From: Candidatus Nomurabacteria bacterium
GTDB lineage: Bacteria > Patescibacteriota > Minisyncoccia > Phycocordibacterales > UBA9973
DNA length: 6,159 nt
Assembly: GCA_943356455.1 (NCBI GenBank)
Contig: CALRFB010000033.1
Coordinates: 1-6,159, forward strand
Direction of reading: 5' to 3'
Below, in pieces: positions 1 to 4,997 of the stretch; within the stretch, counting starts at the first letter, position 1; the number at the start of each line of letters is the position of its first letter. The notes under the pieces are model-generated. The model did not search any database and had not been told where the DNA came from. It was given only the letters and a program-made list of their open reading frames with translations. Position numbers and translations under genes: made by a program.

Positions 1-1
1 G

Positions 2-1144
2 CTCATCTTCTTCCGTGTCTACTCGGGTACACTCTCTGCCGGTTCATATGTGTACAATCCTCGCACCCGCAACAAAGAGCGCATCGGCCGTATCGTGCGC
101 ATGCACGCAAATGATCGCGAAGAAGTGAAGAAAGTCTTCGCCGGTGAAATCGCAGCTGCTGTCGGTTTGAAAGATACCAAAACATCTGACACACTCTGTG
201 ATGAAAATCACCCAGTGCTCCTCGAACGTATCGTCTTCCCAGAACCAGTTATCTCGATGCGTATTGAACCAAAAACCAAAGCTGACCAGGAAAAAATGGG
301 TATTGCACTTTCTCGTCTTGCTGACGAAGACCCAACATTCCGTGTTTCAACTGATGCTGAAACCAACGAAACGATTATTGCCGGCATGGGTGAACTTCAC
401 CTCGACATTATTGTCGATCGTATGAAGCGTGAATTCTCTGTTGAGGCAAATACAGGCAAGCCACAGGTTGCGTATCGCGAAACGATTACTGGTAATGCTG
501 AAGTGGAAGGTAAGTACATCAAGCAAACTGGTGGTCGCGGTAACTACGGTCACGTCAAGATCAAGATTAAGCCTATGGATATGACTGTTGACCCAGAAGA
601 TCTTCCAAAGAACACCAAGCGTTCAGAAGGTTTCGAATTCATCAATACAATCAAAGGCGGTGCTATTCCTCAGGAATACATTGCGCCGATCGAAAAAGGT
701 TTCCGTGAAGGTCTCGACCGTGGTGTGCTCGCCGGCTTCAAAATGGTTAACGTATCTGTTGAACTTTGGGACGGTTCGTACCACGAAGTGGACTCGAACG
801 AAATGGCCTTCAAGATCGCTGCATCGATGGCTATCCAAGATGCATGTAAACTCGCAAAGCCAGTTATCCTCGAACCGATGATGAAAGTTGAAGTTGTTAC
901 TCCAGACAAATTCATGGGCGATGTTACCGGTTCACTCTCTGCAAAACGCGGTCTCATCGAAGGTATGGAAGCTCGCGGTATGAACCAGGTTGTCAAAGCT
1001 GTCGTTCCACTTTCGGAAATGTTCGGTTACATGACCTCACTCCGTTCGATGACCGAAGGTCGCGCAGTATTCAACATGGAATTCCTTCGCTATGATGTCG
1101 TCCCAAAGAACGTTGCTGACGAAATCATTGCTACACGCAAATAA
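2..1144 (+). CDS. fusA: Elongation factor G (EF-G), C-terminal part; 5' end outside window
   Basis: EF-G is the cytoplasmic GTPase that drives tRNA-mRNA translocation on the ribosome and, with RRF, ribosome recycling. The frame is open from base 2, so the first in-frame start-like codon (GTG at 50) is internal. About 380 residues remain of a family length near 700. The GTPase domain is missing and the window opens inside domain II ([15 protein letters not shown], then [12 protein letters not shown] at about visible residues 48-59). Domain III follows ([22 protein letters not shown]). Domain IV has the RGNYGHV segment (about 179-185) and the tip loop GSYHEVDS (258-265), whose conserved His lies near the decoding site during translocation. 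Domain V runs from PVILEPMM (287) through [12 protein letters not shown] and [13 protein letters not shown]. No unusual loss is seen. A terminator 14 bases after the TAA makes fusA the end of its operon instead of running into tuf. Identification is secure. Confidence 0.98.
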   Translation, partial: LIFFRVYSGTLSAGSYVYNPRTRNKERIGRIVRMHANDREEVKKVFAGEIAAAVGLKDTKTSDTLCDENHPVLLERIVFPEPVISMRIEPKTKADQEKMGIALSRLADEDPTFRVSTDAETNETIIAGMGELHLDIIVDRMKREFSVEANTGKPQVAYRETITGNAEVEGKYIKQTGGRGNYGHVKIKIKPMDMTVDPEDLPKNTKRSEGFEFINTIKGGAIPQEYIAPIEKGFREGLDRGVLAGFKMVNVSVELWDGSYHEVDSNEMAFKIAASMAIQDACKLAKPVILEPMMKVEVVTPDKFMGDVTGSLSAKRGLIEGMEARGMNQVVKAVVPLSEMFGYMTSLRSMTEGRAVFNMEFLRYDVVPKNVADEIIATRK

Positions 1145-1158
1145 TTGCTGATATGTGT

Positions 1159-1190
1159 AATAAAACCCGCTCTTTGCGGGTTTTATTGTT
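1159..1190 (+). terminator. Rho-independent terminator after fusA
   Basis: A perfect 12-bp stem pairs AATAAAACCCGC (1159-1170) with GCGGGTTTTATT (1176-1187) around the loop TCTTT. The T-rich 3' arm supplies the U-tract, and the A-rich 5' arm would do the same on the other strand. It lies 14 bases past the fusA stop and separates fusA from everything downstream. Confidence 0.93.
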
Positions 1191-1213
1191 GAGGTAAAAC
1201 ATTCATTGCGTAT

Positions 1214-1233
1214 CTATATCAAAAAAGATATAG
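1214..1233 (+). repeat. Short inverted repeat upstream of the first membrane-protein gene
   Basis: CTATATC (1214-1220) and GATATAG (1227-1233) form a perfect 7-bp dyad around AAAAAA. It ends two bases before the AAGGAG ribosome-binding site of the following gene. It could be an operator, part of the promoter, or a weak RNA hairpin near the ribosome site. The pairing is seen directly; any function is inference. A poor sigma70-like pair, TTGAGG (1189-1194) and TATCTA (1211-1216), overlaps this region and is too weak to list separately. Confidence 0.45.
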
Positions 1234-1235
1234 TT

Positions 1236-1241
1236 AAGGAG
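1236..1241 (+). promoter_or_regulatory. Shine-Dalgarno site AAGGAG, tightly spaced
   Basis: AAGGAG lies only two bases before the ATG at 1244, closer than the usual five to nine. It supports that ATG as the start. It is the only clear Shine-Dalgarno motif at a gene start in this window. Confidence 0.65.
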
Positions 1242-1243
1242 TT

Positions 1244-1708
1244 ATGAATAAAAAATTAACTCTTGTCATTCTTATTATTGTCGCTGTCGTCGTCGGTGTT
1301 CTTATTGGTTACTCATATAAAGCTCCAGCAAAAACAGAAAATGCTGGTGCGGTAGCATTGAGCACTAGCAGTTATTTTTATGGTTTGGTTAAAGACACAA
1401 AGACACCAAATCCAACACTGCCAACTTCGCTTAGGTGTACTGCCACAAATCAAAAAGGCGTTTCAGAAAGTGGTGTTTTGAATGAAGATGGCTCATGTCT
1501 CGGTGTATCGTATATGCCCAAAGACTCAGCAGAACTTTCGAATAAAATGATTGGGTATGCTACAAGCGCACTTGCATCAAGTGGAACAACCGTAACAAAC
1601 CCACCGGTAGAACGCACGGTTTGTTTCGTTATGTTTAATACGTATCCAACTGTGATCGCTTGTCACCACCGATTTTTGCTTATAGGTTGGTGGACGTACA
1701 GCTATTAA
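1244..1708 (+). CDS. Small single-pass membrane-anchored protein of unknown function
   Basis: This 154-residue protein belongs to no family I recognise. Two Lys after the start precede a hydrophobic segment (about residues 5-23), then a small polar region (YSYKAPAKTENAG). This predicts an N-in signal anchor with the rest outside the membrane. There is no lipobox Cys and no type IV prepilin cleavage motif. The exported part has four cysteines (65, 85, 127, 140), enough for two disulfides, with the first two framing a Gly/Ser-rich loop. An AAGGAG site just upstream supports the start. It sits alone between the fusA terminator and its own terminator at 1726. The tail is odd: dropping one G at 1685-1686 would replace the ending GWWTYSY with a strand-like VGGRTAINLQLN ending at 1724, right before the terminator. 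The gene is probably real, but its 3' end is less certain. Confidence 0.75.
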   Translation: MNKKLTLVILIIVAVVVGVLIGYSYKAPAKTENAGAVALSTSSYFYGLVKDTKTPNPTLPTSLRCTATNQKGVSESGVLNEDGSCLGVSYMPKDSAELSNKMIGYATSALASSGTTVTNPPVERTVCFVMFNTYPTVIACHHRFLLIGWWTYSY

Positions 1709-1725
1709 TTTGCAGCTTAACTAAT

Positions 1726-1755
1726 GCAAAGCCCGCCGCAAGCGGGTTTTTGCTT
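1726..1755 (+). terminator. Rho-independent terminator after the first membrane-protein gene
   Basis: CCCGC (1732-1736) pairs with GCGGG (1742-1746) around CGCAA. The stem extends by a G-T wobble and three A-T pairs (1728-1731 with 1747-1750), and GC/GC can close the base past one bulged T. A T-rich tail follows. It starts 17 bases after the annotated stop at 1708, or one base after the alternative stop at 1724. Confidence 0.85.
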
Positions 1756-1778
1756 GTATTCAAGGCTTTTGCACAGTT

Positions 1779-1811
1779 TTTACTTTTTAAAATTTTATTT
1801 ACATATAGAAT
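1779..1811 (+). promoter_or_regulatory. Candidate AT-rich promoter giving a nearly leaderless mRNA
   Basis: TATAGAAT (1804-1811) offers the -10 hexamers TATAGA or TAGAAT. With TAGAAT, initiation seven or eight bases downstream falls on or next to the A of the ATG at 1819. The -35 region is poor: TTTACT (1779-1784) with a 19-base spacer is the best I see. No Shine-Dalgarno motif lies between this element and the ATG. Confidence 0.4.
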
Positions 1812-1818
1812 AGATACT

Positions 1819-2241
1819 ATGGAAACAGTACCTAATAAAAATCCGCACCTCTCGGTGCTCATCGTTATTCTAATCGTTGTCATCGGCATTGCAGTCAGCG
1901 TACTTACTCTCGATAAAACAATCAGTCTCGAGGGTTCTGTGGTTAATTCGATACCGGTGAAGGCAAAACCTACGGTTGTTGCAACAACCCCTCAGATTAC
2001 TGACGATATGTTGGCTAGTTATATTGCCACCAATAAAGCGTCAAAAGTTTTGATTGATACAAAAGTAAATACATCACTACGAAAAATCATGGACGGTGTT
2101 TTCGGAACAAATACAGTTTCAGTAAATGCATATATGTACTATTGCCGATCAGGAGCAGAAAGCTTCTTATATCAAACACAGATCAATTTAGGTTCAACTT
2201 ACCAAACAGCATCGACAACTTGTATTCAAGTTGTCGAATAA
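1819..2241 (+). CDS. Second small single-pass membrane-anchored protein of unknown function
   Basis: The product is 140 residues long and I do not recognise its family. A short polar N-terminus (METVPNKNPH) precedes a hydrophobic segment of about residues 11-29, then a Thr/Val/Pro-containing linker and a small domain that should lie outside the membrane. It has two cysteines (109 in YMYYCRSG and 135 in TTCIQVVE), a plausible single disulfide. The frame is open upstream to 1660, but that would cross the preceding terminator, so ATG 1819 is chosen. No Shine-Dalgarno is visible, and the -10-like element is so close that the message may be leaderless. Layout (anchor, linker, Cys-bearing domain, own terminator) matches the gene before it, but the domains do not clearly align, so I do not call them paralogues. 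An 11-bp dyad covers its last codons. Confidence 0.75.
   Translation: METVPNKNPHLSVLIVILIVVIGIAVSVLTLDKTISLEGSVVNSIPVKAKPTVVATTPQITDDMLASYIATNKASKVLIDTKVNTSLRKIMDGVFGTNTVSVNAYMYYCRSGAESFLYQTQINLGSTYQTASTTCIQVVE
2212..2237 (+). repeat. 11-bp inverted repeat over the 3' end of the second membrane-protein gene
   Basis: TCGACAACTTG (2212-2222) and CAAGTTGTCGA (2227-2237) are perfectly complementary around TATT. The dyad lies within codons and ends one base before the TAA at 2239. A separate 15-bp terminator hairpin begins 14 bases later, so the transcript ends in two consecutive hairpins. The pairing is seen directly; a role in RNA 3'-end stability or protein binding is inference. Confidence 0.75.
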
Positions 2242-2251
2242 GCGTAATATT

Positions 2252-2288
2252 AATAAAAAGCCGCCCAGGATAGGGCGGCTTTTTATTT
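2252..2288 (+). terminator. Strong symmetric terminator after the second membrane-protein gene
   Basis: A perfect 15-bp stem pairs 2252-2266 (AATAAAAAGCCGCCC) with 2273-2287 (GGGCGGCTTTTTATT) around AGGATA. A-tract and T-tract flank a GC core, so it could work in both directions. It is the longest stem in the window. Confidence 0.95.
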
Positions 2289-2335
2289 GTGAAAAACTAG
2301 TGAAGGAAAGGGTACTTTCTACGGGTTCCGCATTG

Positions 2336-2344
2336 TGGTATGGT
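2336..2344 (+). promoter_or_regulatory. Candidate extended -10 promoter of the SDR gene
   Basis: TGG followed by TATGGT matches an extended -10 (TGn plus hexamer). No good -35 is visible. A small dyad, GAAAG (2306-2310) and CTTTC (2315-2319), overlaps that position and might be an operator. Predicted initiation near 2351 would leave about 12 bases before the ATG at 2363 and exclude the GAGG at 2345-2348 as a ribosome site. Confidence 0.35.
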
Positions 2345-2362
2345 GAGGTAAACTTAAAACCT

Positions 2363-3130
2363 ATGAAAAATAAAAATATCCTTGTAACAGGGGCAACCGG
2401 CGGAATTGGTGGGGGAATTGTAAAATTGCTCCTCAAGTCTGGGTATGTTGTCTATGCCCCAGTCCGTAATCTGAAAGTTGCCGAAGAAAAATTTGCCAAC
2501 TTTGCCAATAGGCAAAATCTAATACTTGAGCAGTGTAACGTTGAAGACACAGCTGCTACACTCAAGTATGTTGAAAAGCTTAAAATGGAAGGAGTTAATT
2601 TCCAAACTGTGTTTCTGGCTGCTGGAGCACTTTTCTACGACCACGACTTTATTCAGCTTGATCAAAAAATGGAAGACAAGATTGAAGATTTCAAACTGAG
2701 AAAAGCCATATTCGAGAAACTTTCCCAAGCTGAGCGTGCGCCATTTGTAGAAGCAGCTAAAAAGGTGAACTATACAGCGAATACATTTACGAAAGAAAAT
2801 GTTCTGTTGCCGTTTCTAGATGCTTACCACGACTCATTGGGCGAAACTCATGTTGAACTTATTGGTTCTCAAGCCGCCAACTTTCCCGAAGGCCATCCTT
2901 GGCGATTCGATGAAGAAGGCTACCATTTCTCTCATGTCGGTGTTCAGGATCTTGGTAAAGACTATGGCCATAGATTTGGCTCGATGCATGTCGAGGAGCC
3001 AGCTCTTATCGACACACCAATGACTCGTATCAAATTTGCCCTAAATGACGACGGAACACTCCGTGACTGGTCACAAGTACCAACAGCAGACGAATATGCA
3101 GAAAGTTACCTTAAAAAAATAGGCCTCTAA
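2363..3130 (+). CDS. Short-chain dehydrogenase/reductase (SDR)-like protein with altered catalytic motif
   Basis: The 255-residue length is typical of classical SDRs, soluble Rossmann-fold NAD(P)-dependent oxidoreductases. The cofactor motif TGATGGIG is at residues 9-16. Arg35 at the end of the second strand (YAPVRN) suggests NADP(H) preference. AAG at 86-88 replaces the usual NNAG, and Asn136 in VNYTANTF matches the tetrad Asn. Ser169 (LIGSQ) is the likely catalytic Ser, Tyr187 the likely catalytic Tyr, and ALIDTPMT (214-221) matches the post-catalytic loop. The oddity is residue 191: YxxxK reads YHFSH, so the Lys is His. Also, Ser and Tyr are 18 residues apart, more than usual, and there is a charged insert at about 95-130. 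It may be a divergent enzyme or a cofactor-binding pseudoenzyme; the substrate is unknown. ATG 2363 is chosen because an upstream TTG at 2231 would translate through the previous terminator. Its own terminator overlaps the stop. Confidence 0.9.
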   Translation: MKNKNILVTGATGGIGGGIVKLLLKSGYVVYAPVRNLKVAEEKFANFANRQNLILEQCNVEDTAATLKYVEKLKMEGVNFQTVFLAAGALFYDHDFIQLDQKMEDKIEDFKLRKAIFEKLSQAERAPFVEAAKKVNYTANTFTKENVLLPFLDAYHDSLGETHVELIGSQAANFPEGHPWRFDEEGYHFSHVGVQDLGKDYGHRFGSMHVEEPALIDTPMTRIKFALNDDGTLRDWSQVPTADEYAESYLKKIGL

Positions 3131-3145
3131 AGGAGGCCTATTTCT
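3117..3145 (+). terminator. Terminator overlapping the end of the SDR gene
   Basis: An 11-bp perfect stem pairs AAATAGGCCTC (3117-3127) with GAGGCCTATTT (3133-3143), loop TAAAG, then a T-rich stretch. The 5' arm encodes the last residues of the SDR and the TAA stop (3128-3130) sits in the loop, so coding sequence and terminator share bases. Confidence 0.9.
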
Positions 3146-3150
3146 ATAAT

Positions 3151-3178
3151 TTGACATCTCGCACCTTTCTGATAGTAT
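3151..3178 (+). promoter_or_regulatory. Sigma70-type promoter for tuf and the S10 gene cluster (P1)
   Basis: A consensus -35 TTGACA (3151-3156), a 16-base spacer and TAGTAT (3173-3178, four of six matches to TATAAT) predict initiation near 3185. It begins right after the SDR terminator and reads toward tuf. It is the best promoter match in the window, as expected for a highly expressed translation gene. Confidence 0.7.
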
Positions 3179-3184
3179 GAGCTT

Positions 3185-3354
3185 AATCGCAATCGCGGTT
3201 TTTTGTTTGCAATCTTTGACTGAAAGGAGTCTAGGTACGCAAGCAGACTGCCAACTGGCAGTAGGGAGAAAAAACCCTTATAAAATAAGTCGTATTCTTA
3301 ATAATTAATATATGTTCTATACCCACTGGGTGTCGGAACCAATATACAAATCAT
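3185..3354 (+). promoter_or_regulatory. Long structured 5' leader of tuf (candidate cis-regulatory RNA)
   Basis: About 170 untranslated bases separate predicted P1 initiation from the tuf ATG. Visible pairings are: AATCGC/GCGGTT (3185-3190 with 3195-3200, one G-T wobble) followed by T's; GACT/AGTC (3218-3221 with 3228-3231); AGTCT/AGACT (3228-3232 with 3245-3249); ACTGCC/GGCAGT (3247-3252 with 3257-3262); AGGG/CCCT (3263-3266 with 3275-3278); and a hairpin at 3314-3339. The second excludes the third and the third excludes the fourth, which gives a switch-like chain. An AAAGGAG (3223-3229) has no start codon at a usable distance. I recognise no known riboswitch or ribosomal-protein leader family and no tRNA. 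The pairings are seen; regulation is inferred. Confidence 0.5.
3255..3284 (+). promoter_or_regulatory. Possible second promoter upstream of tuf (P2)
   Basis: CTGGCA (3255-3260, four of six to TTGACA), an 18-base spacer and TATAAA (3279-3284, five of six to TATAAT) would initiate near 3291 and give a leader of about 64 bases that lacks the competing hairpins. It overlaps the 3247-3262 stem, so it may equally be chance within structured RNA. Confidence 0.35.
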
Positions 3355-4551
3355 ATGGCAGCAGAAGCTTTTGATCGTTCAAAGCCCCATGTAAACGTGG
3401 GCACTATCGGTCACGTCGACCACGGTAAGACTACTCTCACCGCGGCTATTTTGCATGTTCTTCAGATGGCAGGTAACACTGTTAAGATGAAGGGCGTCGG
3501 TGAAATCGACTCAGCACCGGAAGAAAAGGCACGTGGTATTACCATTAACCTCTCTCACAACGAGTACTCTACAGCTGCTCGTCACTATGCTCACATTGAT
3601 GCTCCAGGTCACGCTGACTACATCAAGAACATGATCACTGGTGCCGCTCAGATGGACGGTGCTATCCTCGTTGTTGCTGCTACTGACGGCGCTATGCCTC
3701 AGACACGAGAACACATCCTCCTCGCAAAACAGGTTGGTGTGCCAAAAATCATCGTTTTCCTCAACAAGTGCGACATGGTTGATGATAAAGACATGATTGA
3801 CCTCGTAGAAGAAGAAATCCGCGAAATCCTTACAAAACAAGGCTTCGACGGTGCAAATACCCCAGTTATCCGTGGTTCAGGCCTCAAGGCGCTTGAAGCT
3901 ACTTCACTCGACAACGAATGGGCACAGAAAGTTCTTGAGCTTACAAACGCTCTCGACACATACATACCAGTTCCAGAACGTGATACTTCAAAGCCTTTCC
4001 TTATGCCTATCGAAGATATATTCTCGATCGAAGGCCGTGGCACAGTTGTTACTGGCAAGATCGAACGCGGTATCGTTAAAGTAGGTGAAGAAGTTGAAAT
4101 CATCGGTATCAAAGATACTCAGAAGACAACAGTCACTGGTATCGAAATGTTCAACAAGTCACTCAACGAAGGTATGGCTGGCGACAATGCTGGTATCCTT
4201 GTTCGTGGTCTCAAGAAAGAAGACATTACTCGTGGTCAGGTCCTTGCAAAGCCAGGTTCTGTAACTCCACATTCTGAATTTGAAGCTGAAGTGTACATCT
4301 TGAAAAAGGAAGAAGGCGGTCGCCACACTCCTTTCATGCAAGGTTACAAACCACAGTTCTACATCCGCACAACGGACGTAACTGGCGAAGTTACTCTTCC
4401 AGAAGGTAAAGAAATGGTCATGCCGGGCGATACCGTGACCTTTAAAGTCAAACTCATTACTCCAGTTGCTCTTGAAGATCAGACTCGCTTCGCTATTCGC
4501 GAAGGTGGTAAGACCGTTGGTGCAGGTGTCGTAACGAAGGTGACGAAATAG
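3355..4551 (+). CDS. tuf: Elongation factor Tu (EF-Tu)
   Basis: EF-Tu is the GTPase that carries aminoacyl-tRNA to the ribosomal A site and is recharged by EF-Ts. At 398 residues it is complete (E. coli 394). The GTPase domain shows GHVDHGKT (19-26), the switch I segment [10 protein letters not shown] (56-65) with Thr63, DAPGH (82-86) with catalytic His86, NKCD (137-140) and SGLKAL (175-180). Domain II begins near 212 ([19 protein letters not shown]) and domain III near 303, with GGRHTPF and the C-terminal [12 protein letters not shown]. One unusual residue is Ala83, where the bacterial family usually has Cys (DCPGH); IDAPGH followed by IKNMITG resembles archaeal/eukaryotic EF-1A here. No Shine-Dalgarno precedes the ATG. 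The gene is preceded by a promoter and structured leader, and followed 19 bases later by rpsJ with no terminator, so it likely leads the S10 transcript. Confidence 0.99.
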   Translation: MAAEAFDRSKPHVNVGTIGHVDHGKTTLTAAILHVLQMAGNTVKMKGVGEIDSAPEEKARGITINLSHNEYSTAARHYAHIDAPGHADYIKNMITGAAQMDGAILVVAATDGAMPQTREHILLAKQVGVPKIIVFLNKCDMVDDKDMIDLVEEEIREILTKQGFDGANTPVIRGSGLKALEATSLDNEWAQKVLELTNALDTYIPVPERDTSKPFLMPIEDIFSIEGRGTVVTGKIERGIVKVGEEVEIIGIKDTQKTTVTGIEMFNKSLNEGMAGDNAGILVRGLKKEDITRGQVLAKPGSVTPHSEFEAEVYILKKEEGGRHTPFMQGYKPQFYIRTTDVTGEVTLPEGKEMVMPGDTVTFKVKLITPVALEDQTRFAIREGGKTVGAGVVTKVTK

Positions 4552-4570
4552 TAAATCCCTCTCGTTTTCC

Positions 4571-4942
4571 ATGGCTACAAAAACATCGACAACAAAAAAA
4601 ACAAAGAAAGCAGACCTCGCAGGAGCAGAGGGCGCTGTTTCCGTACTCCGCATTCGTGTGCGAGCGTATGAAAGCAAAGTCCTTGATGCTTCCGTGAAGC
4701 AGATTATCGATACTGCACTTCGCTATGATGCAAAAGTGCTTGGTCCAGTACCGCTCCCAACAGAGATAAAAAAGTATACCGTTAATCGCGCGTCCTTTGT
4801 CTACAAGAACTCTCGCGAGCAATTTGAGATGCGCACACATAAGCGCCTCATTGATATCGTCAATCCATCTGCAAAGACGATTGAAGCTCTCACAAATCTC
4901 TCATTGCCATCTGGCGTCGACATCGACGTCAAAATGATCTAA
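4571..4942 (+). CDS. rpsJ: 30S ribosomal protein S10, with N-terminal extension
   Basis: S10 is a protein of the 30S head and, as NusE, can join transcription antitermination complexes through NusB in well-studied bacteria. The core matches the family: VLRIRVRAYE (25-34), the signature region ALRYDAKVLGPVPLPT (49-64), FEMRTHKRLIDIVNP (85-99) and the C-terminal SLPSGVDIDVKM. At 123 residues it is about 20 longer than E. coli S10 (103). The excess is a Lys/Thr/Ala-rich N-terminal tail (residues 1-24) that looks disordered and positively charged. ATG 4571 is the first start after the tuf stop, and no internal ATG, GTG or TTG at the core boundary offers a better start. No Shine-Dalgarno is visible in the 19-base gap. 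A small hairpin follows its stop. Confidence 0.98.
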   Translation: MATKTSTTKKTKKADLAGAEGAVSVLRIRVRAYESKVLDASVKQIIDTALRYDAKVLGPVPLPTEIKKYTVNRASFVYKNSREQFEMRTHKRLIDIVNPSAKTIEALTNLSLPSGVDIDVKMI

Positions 4943-4957
4943 CGAGAATATTTCTCG
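4943..4957 (+). repeat. Small hairpin directly after the rpsJ stop
   Basis: CGAGAA (4943-4948) and TTCTCG (4952-4957) pair perfectly around TAT, starting on the base after the TAA. It has no T-tract, so it is unlikely to be a full terminator. It could be an RNA processing or stabilising element in the 55-base rpsJ-rplC gap; this role is inference. Confidence 0.5.
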
Positions 4958-4997
4958 CGACAATATCCGTGTCTACAGTAGCCTCGAAAAAGACTAT

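Noticed and set aside
1244..1330. Type IV prepilin signal in the first small protein
   Set aside because: The hydrophobic segment is not preceded by a Gly-Phe cleavage site and has no Glu at position 5 of a mature pilin.
1660..1818. In-frame upstream extension of the second membrane-protein gene
   Set aside because: It would run through the preceding terminator hairpin and overlaps the end of the first gene. The ATG at 1819 is followed directly by a sensible signal anchor.
2231..2362. In-frame TTG start giving the SDR 44 more N-terminal residues
   Set aside because: The extension crosses a perfect 15-bp terminator and has no SDR character. The Rossmann strand begins right after ATG 2363.
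3131..3354. tRNA gene or upstream peptide in the tuf leader
   Set aside because: I found no cloverleaf with a 7-bp acceptor stem and proper T-arm, although GGAACCA looked suggestive. The AAAGGAG at 3223-3229 has no ATG, GTG or TTG at a usable distance.
1145..3354. Mobile element borders, attachment sites or CRISPR repeats around the accessory genes
   Set aside because: No transposase or integrase, no flanking direct repeats and no regular repeat-spacer pattern are visible. The symmetric repeats are individual terminators and dyads.
3699..4677. Overlapping minus-strand open frames opposite tuf and rpsJ
   Set aside because: They lie antisense to strongly conserved coding sequence and their translations are low-complexity with no recognisable domain.
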